This document shows, piece after piece, positions 51,782 through 61,850 of a DNA stretch of 64,000 nt (within the stretch, counting starts at the first letter, position 1; every line of letters begins with the position of its first letter). The stretch covers positions 1-64,000 of the forward strand of contig JALKBU010000145.1 of NCBI GenBank assembly GCA_023091735.1. Direction: 5' to 3'. This DNA comes from Trichomonas tenax (lineage: Eukaryota > Parabasalia > Trichomonadida > Trichomonadidae). The position numbers and the translations under genes were made by a program. The notes under the pieces were generated by a model. That model was not told the DNA's origin. It did no database searches and saw only the letters and a program-made list of their open reading frames with translations.

Positions 51782-53205
51782 AATAAATGTATTGAAAGGA
51801 TGCTACAATTCTCAATTCAACCGTCGCAGTTGACAATTATCTTTTTGCGCTAATTTAGGTCTTCACATCTAAGAGAGCAAAATTTTGGTGTTTTAGTGAC
51901 GACTATTTTCGACTTTTTGAGGGAATTACATATTATAATTTTGGTTCAATAAAGTTATATTTTTGTTTACAAAGCGTTTTAAATATAACAATCGACACCG
52001 TTTAATCTGTATATCATAAGAAAACATGTCTTCTGAAAAAAGTTTAGTATTCTGTTCTCCTCACTATTGGTGTTAAAAATATATTGAGATGATATTTTTT
52101 CAATGAAAATGCACGTTAATCAAAGAAAAAGTTACATATCGAGGTTGATAACGGAAGTGAAAGAAGAGGACCGTCTGTAAGAGCCAATGGGCATGGTTTA
52201 TTGGGTTATTTTCATTCGTGGTAAATTTCGAAAGTTCTTTTGAGATGGTTAAGCGTGCCCGTATCAAAACAATATCATCGATGTATTGCTGATTTGCTTC
52301 TCATGCCATTATGTCTATTTACATTTTAGAGAAAGGCAATTATGTACTCAAAACTGTAATCAAAAGACATTGTCGATAGGAAGCAATAGCAGCTTGGTTT
52401 TGCTTTATAAACACAAAGTATTGAGGCTGTATCTCTGGATAATGGAAGATTTGAATTCTTTTCAAATGAGTAAAATCTCGTTATTAGCCAAAATTATCCG
52501 CGCGTATATTAGTACGGTGGTTTTTATCGCGAATTCGGCCATAATAAAATTTCCTTTGTCATTTTTTATTTGACATGTAAAATATTCTTCATTCAATTTA
52601 TTGCCACGTAGACACATTTTTTGTCAAATTTCTCCTTCAACCCCAATTAATCTACCATATTTCTTCCCTTCAAATTTTTAAACGTTGGCAATAAATTTTT
52701 TTCCTTTATGAATATTTATTCAATTTTGATTTAATATTTGTTATATTTCTTTTGCTAATGGGCTTTATGTTGTCATAAAGAGTATATGATTAGTTTTCTT
52801 GTAAATTTTGTTAGTTATTGTTTGTAAAGAATTTTGAAGAATGTGAATTCAAATCTAAATAAGAATTAATATGAAGAGCAAACGTGCTTCAGGACGACAC
52901 TTAAGCTCAAAAAGACAATAACCAAGATTATGGAAACCATTATGGGCCTTGTGGGGACTTAAAAATGCTATAAAATAGCACTTTCTCCAATATAAAAAAA
53001 ATTACGTGAATTCATACTATGAATGCATATGCAAAAATTTAGGGAACAAATAAGGAAAAAAATTAGGAATGCTTCAGGGGATAATTATAAGATGGCACAA
53101 CGGCTTTTATGCTAATTTTTGATATAAAAAGTGAAATTCTCAAATGGTGTGAATTCGCATATTCTGAAAAACTTTGCAAGTTTCAAAAAAAAAAATCATT
53201 TTTAG
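51782..53205. other. Gene-poor region
   Basis: No supported gene. An exact TGACATGTAA is at 52571-52580. A short coding-like minus-strand trace (FDTGTLNHLKRTFEIYHE) lies near 52205-52285. The open frame at 52286-52573 lacks any motif. Confidence 0.4.
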
Positions 53206-53367
53206 ATGATGCAATCTAGAACAAGCGAGCTCCTCATCACTAGAGATGAGCTCAACAGGTGGCAGAGCAATGCAATGAAGATCCTCAACAAGGGAGATGC
53301 CGATAGCCTCAAGAGGACAATCAAAACTTTCAAAGACTTAGGCAACACATTCGACAAATTTAGATAG
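53206..53367 (+). CDS. Short ORF of 53 aa, coding-like, unknown family
   Basis: ATGATG start, MMQSRTSELLITRDELNRWQ continuing to KTFKDLGNTFDKFR and TAG. It is strikingly GC-richer than its flanks and has helical, charged protein character, so it is very probably derived from a real gene. A ~10-A run and TTTTTAG precede the ATG. It may be a complete micro-protein or the remaining end of a longer gene. Confidence 0.4.
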   Translation: MMQSRTSELLITRDELNRWQSNAMKILNKGDADSLKRTIKTFKDLGNTFDKFR

Positions 53368-53642
53368 ATTATTATCCAAAAACTCCTGATATGAACATCT
53401 TCCATTTCAACCATCAGGCGTTTCCCTATTTCCCATATGGGGGTCTTCTCCACGTGCGTTCCCAAATGGGGAAAAAAATATATTTTACAATAAAAAGTGT
53501 TTTTTTGGAAAATGGCGAAAACTTTTTACAGTGGGAAATCATACATTAGATGGGAAAATACACTGCGAAATCATGGTTTCAATTTCAAAGAAAATTAAAT
53601 GCCTTTCTTCATATCCCCATCTTTCCACATTTTTTTCTCTTA

Positions 53643-53700
53643 ATTTCCTCAATGGGGAAAAACTTAAATAACATACAAAAAGTGACCCGCAAACCCGATG
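53643..53700 (+). promoter_or_regulatory. Shared leader module ending at an ATG, copy B
   Basis: ATTTCCTCAATGGGGAAAAA, CTTAAATAACATACAAAAAG, TGACCCGCAAACCCG, ATG. The match with 48621-48680 ends at the ATG; the codons after it differ. A related TTTCCCATATGGGGG/TTCCCAAATGGGGAA palindrome pair lies at 53425-53476. Confidence 0.5.
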
Positions 53701-54382
53701 GTTGTTCCATTTGTTCCAGTTACTTTCTAAGTTCGAAATCGTTCAAGCATTACCGAGAGAAGCTGACAGATGGAAAATTATCATCACATTGTCAGTTCAA
53801 CAGCAATGGAACACAAGATTAGAATCTTCGTTTCCGAATGCAAAATTCATCACAATGAAGAGAGTTACTGCATCACACAATGAATTCAATGGCAACTTAT
53901 TCGAGGGCTTTGTTGAGACATACAGCCTTATGAAGCAGAACACTTCCATTGATGATATAACTACTTTCATTGCTGGCTTTGAAACAGATAATTTAAGCTA
54001 TGTTACTTTAATCATTTACGATAACTTCTTTGCTGCTATCACTTATAAGAAAGAAAACAAGAAGAATACTGTTCTCTATAGATTCTTCTGCATGAATGTA
54101 GTTGGCTATTTATATAACAATCACTTCAACTGGCTTTTGACAAAGACGTTCAATAATCCAATTAGTCCGAGCAGCTATGAATGCTTCGACTCCTTTCTGG
54201 TAGCCGAGGAGAAATTAGATGAAGAAATCAATGAAGTTTATGAGACTGTTGATGACATGGGAGACTTCAAGCCAACTTTTGTTGATGAACTATCACAGCA
54301 ATTAGTTTCTGATTCTCAGTATGAATATTATTTTAATGTAGTCGATAATTTTGAAATTCTTAGCTTCAGCGAAGACTTCTGA
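53698..54382 (+). pseudogene. Unrecognised protein of about 228 aa with a frameshift after 10 codons
   Basis: ATG 53698 gives MVVPFVPVTF and then TAA. A +1 frame open from 53672 contains the rest: LLSKFEIVQALPREADRWKI then ITLSVQQQWNTRLESSF and so on to FEILSFSEDF and TGA at 54382. The long frame has no ATG near its beginning, while the leader module points to ATG 53698, so a one-base change has probably broken the gene. The protein is soluble, mixed alpha/beta, acidic at its C-terminal end. No known domain. Confidence 0.5.
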
Positions 54383-55287
54383 CCTGATTTAATATTTATA
54401 TTTTTATTAATAAATAATGATATTTTATAAATCTTTTTCTACCATAGCATTGATATCTTAGAAAAGCAGAAAATGAATTCTTGATTCTTTCTTAAATCAC
54501 GTAAAAGTAAAATGCATTTTTCTCCTCTTTCGATTCATTCAATCTTATTGCTATATTAATGGTATATACAATGACACATATGCTATATAAATCAAACCAT
54601 GTATCATGAATATCTTCTTTAAATCAGCAAATGAAAACAATTTTTATTTAATACATTTCTTTTACAGTTTTTTGTTTATTTTCATCAAAATCTGATGATA
54701 ATTATAGCAATAAAGGATGCTAGTTTGATTACTTTTTAAAATCAACAATTGCATGCAGCGATTTCATAAAATTTAAGATATTTGTTAAAGTTTTATGATT
54801 AAGCAAGCGATCGTATACGTACATGTTCAATAGATGGTTTAGAATCATTTTTAATGAACATAATTTCGTGATAATGAGTTTAGTCATTCGATTCAATCGA
54901 AATCATAAAAATGAGAATTTGAATGAGATATTCGAAATAGAGCACGTATAAAGACAAAATAAAACAGTAATAAAGTAGATTTGAGCTGAATCGTAGTTTA
55001 TATTTTGATGAAAGATCGAAAATGTCACTTTTGATGAATCAATGGCTAGGACTTGAGTGTTTTCCGCAGCATGACGCAACTTTACAAATCCTCTCAAAAT
55101 TGAGAGCCAATGTTGTGTCAAGTTGCGGAAGCTCGAAAAAATTGAATGCTTTTCGGCAGGATTTGAGAGGACCAACATTTTAACGTCATTGCAAAGTCAC
55201 TTTTGGTGATTCTTGCTTTTCGTTGAAGCCTGCTCACCATTCTTGCGCCACAGATATTCCATCCTGTGGATATGATAAGAGTCTTAA
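54383..55287. other. AT-rich region
   Basis: No gene supported. Around 55020-55200 a GC-richer stretch holds short inverted repeats (CTCTCAAAATTGAGAG at 55092-55107) and a minus-strand open frame that is probably chance. Confidence 0.35.
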
Positions 55288-55572
55288 GCCGAGTCGATTC
55301 AAGTTGGCCAGCATGAGATTCAAATCAAAGTCCGTCAAAACAATGAAACCGACAGAATCCAGTTGACACACGATAGCTTGGCTATAGCAATTGCATATTA
55401 CGTTGTCAAATCATATCTTGAAAAATTTCAAAATAATGCAAACCTTCGATTTCATATTTTTGTCAACTAACACGGATTTTTAGTGATGGCCAAAGCAGAA
55501 GCAGCGTAAATCCTACCAAATCTTCATATTACAGCAATCATGGGCTTGTTTTTAAATATTGCCAATTTTTAA
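55288..55572 (+). pseudogene. Decayed coding fragment in a single frame with two stops
   Basis: One frame reads IQVGQHEIQIKVRQNNETDR, IQLTHDSLAIAIAYYVVKSY, LEKFQNNANLRFHIFVN, then a TAA at 55468, HGFLVMAKAEAA, a TAA at 55507, and ILPNLHITAIMGLFLNIANF. This is plainly protein-derived. Family not recognised. Start and end of the original gene are not visible. Confidence 0.45.
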
Positions 55573-56396
55573 TAACACGCTTCCATGATACACACTATCG
55601 GATTTTTGTTGTCCTGTATGTGCTAAGCATGTTGGCTTTTATTTAGCTGTTTTATTTCAATTATATAAAATTCACAAAAAAATTTGTCAATTTATTGGCT
55701 ATTACTCGGTATAATTACATTTCTAACGTGCGTTAGAATATTATTTCATTACATACATAAGACTATTTATACTTTTAAATGTTCAAAAAAATCATACATC
55801 CTATAGCTAACATTTATATCTAGAATTGAAATTACATACGTTGGGAGAATATGTCCAATTGAAGAAACCGATGGATGTCCAAAATTTATATTTTCCTATT
55901 TTAGATTTTTATCATATCTTTGAATAAACATGTTTTATAGCTCATATATATTGTTTTTTCTATATATTCTATATATAAAATGCATATTGTCAGTTGATCT
56001 ACATCATCTAGATGCAGATATTGCCAAAAATCTATTTTTCTTTAGTTGCATTATTATGTTCTACATGCTTAATTATAATTTTATGGAAAAACCATATACT
56101 ATTGATCAATATTACTCGACAACACAAATCACATTATTTTTCTATGTCTTATGACTATAAATAAGTTGGAATTGATATACACTTGTGCGTTATGTTGTGA
56201 TTATATTGTTAAATGTGCTATGCACACTTTGAAAATTCATTTGAAAAACGTCTTTCATTAAAAATGAATTTAGGCAACTTTATATCAGTAGATTCAATTA
56301 GAATTATACAATGTTTAGTGTAAACTGTTAAATATTTACCTTTCATTGAGATTTAAATATGTTTTCATAAACTTTTCTGATTTCATTAATGAATCC
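55573..56396. other. AT-rich spacer
   Basis: Nothing supported; the open frame at 55930-56154 is Tyr/Phe/Ile-rich and looks random. Confidence 0.4.
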
Positions 56397-57302
56397 TTAG
56401 AGATTTTGATTATCGAACAACTCGCCAACCGTCTTAACAATGTTGATGGGGTTATCTTTGATTTCATAATACTCGTAGTAAACATTGTAATTAATAATTA
56501 TGTTTGTCAGAATTTCAGGATCGATTTCATGAAGATGAGGACCTATGATGTTATGAATCTCTTCAATTCCCAGAAATTTAGGATGGGAGATCAAATCAGC
56601 AAAAAAGTCTGGAAAAGGAATTTGCTTTGCCACGCATCGCTCAATACACTCTTCAGCCTCATAAACGGATTGTATGTATCCTATATTTACAATGAAATAA
56701 TTTATCAACTCAAAACTATGATTTTCAAAAAGCGCATCAACATATTCATTTGTTAAGTTGGAAGATGGTTTGAGCTGTTCGTCTATTAAAAACATGATTA
56801 ATATCAATTTTCGCCTGCTTAAACAGTTCTAATGTGAACTCTTCAAAATTGTAGACCGCGTTTTGTGGGATCAAATTTTTGCTAAGCAGATAATAGATCG
56901 GTTCATAGTTTGTATATAAATCAACAAAGTTTGATGTGAAAATTAATTGTGAAATAAATGTATCTTGAAGCTCTAAATCTAAGTTATTTATCTGCTGGAC
57001 TACCTCATTGATGGATTCAATCCCAAGTCGGTCAATGGTGGAACAATTTAATTTTGATCAATGAGAAGCTGCTAAGTTGCGTGTGAAATCAATCAATATT
57101 AGTCGATAATCAATGGATTGTGTTTCTTGAAAGTATTGTTTAATATTAAGGTATCGATAAGCATATGAAGGTATTTCAATTAGCATGTCAAATAGATGTT
57201 CAAACTCCAATGGAACACTTTTTAAAAAGTCCATTACACGAATAAATTTCAAAGATTATCTTGATTTTGCTCTTTGGAAGTTGAATCAACTGAAGTTGAC
57301 AT
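56397..57302 (-). pseudogene. Unrecognised helical protein gene, broken three times
   Basis: ATG 57302 opens MSTSVDSTSKEQNQDN; a frame change near 57255 leads to LKFIRVMDFLKSVPLEFEHL and on to RNLAASH. A TGA at 57058-57060 is followed in the same frame by SKLNCSTIDRLGIESINEVV and TFISQLIFTSNFVDLYTN; a second frame change near 56785 leads to NEYVDALFENHSFELINYFI and the stop at 56397. Reassembled order gives about 300 residues of amphipathic helices without known motifs, perhaps a helical-repeat adaptor. All three breaks are small, so loss is recent. Confidence 0.5.
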
Positions 57303-57795
57303 TATCTGAGTTTTACTTGGCAGATTGACAAAGATTCCATATTTTGTGATATTTACATGACATTTTTGCCAGGTTATGTCACCATTATATCGAAACTACA
57401 TACTCAATAAATTCCTTTTCTGATTGATTATGATCGCATATCTCTTACTAAAGTTTGAAATTATCATAGCGAGCATGTTCAGTAACTTCTTTTAAGATTT
57501 CGATATCGTTTGTACAGCTCATTACACTTCCTTCTTTATAAGAATATTGATATATATATATATATCATGCCTAGATTTCAACTCCTATTTTTTGCATGTT
57601 TCTTTTGATTCGATATGATTTCATATCTTTTATAGTTATTTTAAGTAAATAATACATGATATTATGGATCAGTAGCTTTTAATGATACCATTGCATTAAA
57701 TGATAGTCACCTATTGTTGATAGATTTAATGAAAAATGAAAATTGATATTTTTATTGAAGAATAATATTGTCGATTTGTTAAGCCAAATTTTAGA
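57303..57795. other. Flank of the MULE pseudogene
   Basis: AT-rich, with an ATATATATAT run near 57551-57563. It should contain the left end of the transposon if that survives, but I cannot identify it. Confidence 0.35.
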
Positions 57796-59810
57796 ATGCT
57801 TCGAATCTTATCGAATATAAATAACATTCATCAAAAGAGATTATTTAAAACAAAGTGTATACAAGCATGCTTGCTTTTAGATAAAGATTCTGCCCTGAAT
57901 GAGCTCAAAAATATTTTTAATCTCAATGATGATTTTATTAGAAGCAATCTTCATGAAATAACATCATATGTTAGTTTTAATATAAGGAAAGAAGAACAGT
58001 TCATTCAGAACAAGTACATGGATCACAATGGGTTTAGATATCATTTAAAATATATTCTGTACTCGAAGGATGATAACAATATAACTTCAAAATATTATTG
58101 TTCAATCAAGAGATGTGATAGCAAAATTAGCTTCAAAATCTATGATATAAAGTTAAATAAAGAAATGGAATCGATTTCTAACCAAAAGGATCATAATCAC
58201 AAAACAAATATTACAATACCAACAAGTGATGATGAAATTAATTTTCAAAAATGTTTAATATACGGATATGGAATTGCAAAAGATTCATCTGGCCCGAATG
58301 ACATCTTTAACAAAATGTGTGAGTTTGCGAAATGTCTCACACCAGTTTCTGAATCATTGGCTCTAAAAATTTATCATGAAACACACCAAAAATCACTGAA
58401 CGTTATAACTCAATGACTACAATTGATGGTATTGATTATTGTTTAGTTTATCAAGAAAAGCCTTTTCTATTTTGGGGTCTGGGTAACCCCCTCAAATTTC
58501 GACAAAATTTCGAAAATTGACAAAATCGAGCTTTTCATCGATTCTACTTTTAAAGCAGTGCCTATGCAGTTCAAGAAAGGGCAACTGTTAAATACCATGA
58601 CGTTGGACCCTCCAACTCAAAGATTTATTCCACTAATTCATTTTATAATGGAATCAAAAACGTCGATTAATTATCAATATTGTTTATCGAGCATCGCTAA
58701 ATTCATTGACTTCTCCAAAGTAAATATGATACATCTAGACTTCGAGGAAGCATTAATCGATGCCTGTCGGAAAATTTTCTCACAGTCTCGCTTAATTGGC
58801 TGTTTCTTTCACTATAGACAATGCCTAATGCGCAGATTCAAGAAGCTATATGATTCTCCACCATCAAAATTACAGAAATCGCTTTATTTTTTGACTTGCA
58901 ATTTACCATTTATATATCCTTTACTGATTTTTCAACAATAATTAAATTTATTCAAGAAACAAGAAGTAAGTGTCTAGAAATTAAAGAATACGCCGAGTAT
59001 TACATTAAAGAATGGAACCAAAAATATCACCTGCTTTCTATGTTCTAACTACCAGCATATTTAAGAACAAACAATACAGTCGAGTCGATGCATAAGTTGT
59101 TGAATCAATATTTTGTAGGACATCCAAGCTTTGAACAACTTGTCAAACATCTTCACAAAATTTATCAAAGTTACAACAACAAACTTGACTTTGCTGGTAA
59201 TGTAGACAGAAAGATTAATTATCATGCTTCAATCCAACAAGTTTCGCAATCATATTTTTCTTTTCAGAAATTACTCGGAGTTTCTGAAGATCATCTTGAT
59301 TGCTTAACAAAAGGAATTAAATATAATTTGAATGACAACGGAAACTCAGCAAATTGCAATATTTTTGGAGAATCACAGGAAGATGATTTCAAAAATGATG
59401 ACACAGAAAGAGATGAAAAGAATACTATAACAAACTTCGAAACACTGATGGACTCCAAAGAAATTCAAGAAGGAATCCAAAACATTATTCAATATGTTGA
59501 AATTACAGATGAAGTTAAAATGCAAATGAGGGAAACATTTATAAAGAGTTCCCCAAATGCTATAACTATCAATCTTCCTTCAGAAGCATTGCCGAAAATA
59601 TCCAAAGATAAAATTCATGTCGGTGAACAAGACTCTGAAAGTAAAAATTCTGCGCCACCACCACCATCAATCCATGAACATAGACGTATTAGTTCTGTTG
59701 CTAAACATTCCATGAATTGCAATTTGAATTCATCTAAAAAAACTTGTGCAGGCATTCCTAAAGGTCCAGTAGAGCCAGTAAATAAGAAATCAATTGATAT
59801 TAAGCTATAA
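57796..59810 (+). pseudogene. MULE-type transposase, inactivated
   Basis: Starts at ATG 57796. An N-terminal zinc-finger-like region of FLYWCH/WRKY-GCM1 type (C-x5-C at YYCSIKRC and DHNHK) precedes the MULE core: FIDSTFKAVP (first Asp), a helical stretch, MIHLDFEEALIDAC (second Asp), GCFFHYRQCL, and later LRTNNTVESMHKLLNQYF. The C-terminal ~200 residues are acidic, then Pro-rich and basic. Breaks are at 58414 (TGA with frame changes to about 58510), near 58905 (frame change) and 59049-59051 (TAA where Tyr fits). The family moves Mutator-like elements with 8-10 bp target duplications; the element ends were not found. Confidence 0.8.
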
Positions 59811-60812
59811 ATAAAAGTTATTTTATATATGCAGAATATGTTTCATAGATATGTTTTGTATATTTACATAATAAGATAAGCTACTCAGAAGCAACTATAT
59901 TTTTATATTTAATATAGATGTTCTGCTGTAAATGAATTTGGAAATATAATTTAAATTCGTGTTTAGAGTAAATAGTCGCCATAATAAAGTATATACATTA
60001 TGCTGTAGCGAATGCTAACTAGATCCTTCTAACAAGCAAGATATTGAAAATTAATTTTTTTAAATTTTTATGATTTTTTCAATTACTAAAGTGTGATTGG
60101 TAAAAGATACAAGGCTAACGAATTCTGAGGAGTTTGAGCTGAATATATGTGCATTTGATTTTTGCGTGAATATTTTGGGCTGTAATTCATTATACAATAA
60201 GATAGTATTCATTAAAAGAAACAAATAATGTAAATCCAATGATATTAAAGACGAGCTCGATTAATTTAATAATGCAAAATATCGAAAAGTATATTTATGT
60301 GCACTTACTATACATAAATCATACAGCGTAACGCAGTTAATGTATTTGTGAGTTAGTTGTTTCTTAAAATCGAATTTTTGTATTTCGCATATATTATAAA
60401 CGTGCATCATTGTGACGATTTGAGTATTCTGAATAGTGACTTTGCATAGGGATACTGATATATATCATTGTAGCGTATCATATCTTCTCAATACGCACTG
60501 TAGAAAAAGATAAATTTTTCGAGATTTCGGTCTTACCGACAATGACGTGCTTGGATGGTGGCATTGATACATATAGAATATACAACATACATCAACAAGA
60601 GATAACGCCATTGTTTCAAACCGGAACAAAGATGCGTTTTGTATCTCGGTAACCAGAATGAAAATTATGATTTTCTTTGATGAAATCAAAGATACAAAAG
60701 GACTTAAAGAAGAATATGATGTTAAATCAACCAACATTTTATCCAACCAAACAAAAAGTGAGATTGAATAGTTTACAGTTGCATCAAGTTGCGGAAAGGT
60801 GACAGGTCTCCA
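59811..60812. other. Intergenic DNA
   Basis: About 1 kb without a supported gene. The open frame on the minus strand at 60465-60746 has no motif. No initiator match was found close to the next gene. Confidence 0.4.
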
Positions 60813-61328
60813 ATGGCTGCTTCACAACCAGATCCAGCGACATTCATCGACTGCAGAGTCGGCAGAATTGTCTCCTGCAAGAACATCGAGGGCTCCTCGA
60901 AGCTTTACTCGCTCGAAGTCGACATGGGAAACGACGAACAGAAGCACGTCGTCTCTGCGGCCAAGAAATTCTACAGCATCAACGACCTCCAGGACAAACT
61001 CGTCTGCGTCTTCGCAAATTGCCAGCCAGGAGAGCTTTTCGAAGAAATTTCTGAAGGAATTCTCCTCGGATGCGCGAAAGACGACAACCATGTCGAACTC
61101 CTCGAGCCACCGATGGACAATCAGCCAGGTGACAGGATCTATTTCGGATCTTTCACTGATCCAGACAAAGAGGTCGACGAAGTTGACCCAAGGAACAAGC
61201 ACTGGAACAAGATGCTCCCAGAGTTAAGGGTCGACCGTAATGGAGAGGCTACTTACAAGGGTGAGAATATCTACACAGATTACGGCAATATCACAGCTCC
61301 AAACTTGACAGATTGCCCATTCCACTAA
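60813..61328 (+). CDS. tRNA-binding domain protein (Arc1p/EMAPII type)
   Basis: 171 aa from ATG 60813 (MAASQPDPATFIDC); the longer frame starts only at a TTG. An OB-fold tRNA-binding domain covers about residues 8-110: FIDCRVGRIVSCKNIEGSSK, LYSLEVDMG, VVSAAKKFYS, LVCVFANCQPGELFEEISEG and ILLGCA. This is the pattern seen in yeast Arc1p, human EMAPII/AIMP1 and the C-terminus of some tyrosyl-tRNA synthetases. The last 60 residues extend the EMAPII-like fold. It would deliver tRNA to aminoacyl-tRNA synthetases. High GC and clean codon use fit strong expression. Confidence 0.92.
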   Translation: MAASQPDPATFIDCRVGRIVSCKNIEGSSKLYSLEVDMGNDEQKHVVSAAKKFYSINDLQDKLVCVFANCQPGELFEEISEGILLGCAKDDNHVELLEPPMDNQPGDRIYFGSFTDPDKEVDEVDPRNKHWNKMLPELRVDRNGEATYKGENIYTDYGNITAPNLTDCPFH

Positions 61329-61706
61329 ATATTTTCCTATTGATAAGACTCTTACACAACAATTATAATTTATAAATTTTTATAGATTTCTTAATCTAAT
61401 TTCCTCGATGCTGCTATAACATAAAACATCAAGGTAAGCTATTTACAATCTTTATTTTAATAAAAATGCGAATTATTTGATTTGATTACATAAAAGTAAA
61501 AAATTTACACTGCAGTATTTGTTAAGATATACCAAAAGCGAATTTGTTTGGAATTCAGATCTCAGCACATTGATTTTCGATTCGAATATGAAAATTTCAA
61601 AAATAGTATCAAAATTCGAATAAAATACCTTCTAACCCGATCAGAAACAGCATGCTTTGAGTCTATCTTAATGGGTCTCGAATTTGATGCTTTAAAATGG
61701 AAAAAA

Positions 61707-61850
61707 GATGACTTCATTTTTCATTCCTCTTCTACGGCATCGTCACAATCATGGGCACAATCTTCAGCTTCTTGTTCATCAATAAGCCAGCGCAAGGTAG
61801 AGTCTATCGACAACGACGAGCCAGCGAACAAGGAAACTGCTTAATTTCTT
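61707..61850 (+). pseudogene. C-terminal remnant of a multi-pass membrane protein
   Basis: A GC-rich patch in AT-rich DNA. One frame gives a membrane helix and tail (LFYGIVTIMGTIFSFLFINK then PAQGRVYRQRR). A second frame reaches a natural-looking acidic end (VESIDNDEPANKETA, stop near 61842), so a frame change lies near 61795. It resembles the last helix of a major-facilitator-type transporter. No upstream coding sequence survives. Confidence 0.35.

Noticed and set aside
60799..61227. Alternative frames over the tRNA-binding protein
   Set aside because: Their Ser/Thr/Arg-rich content is the off-frame reading of a GC-rich real gene.
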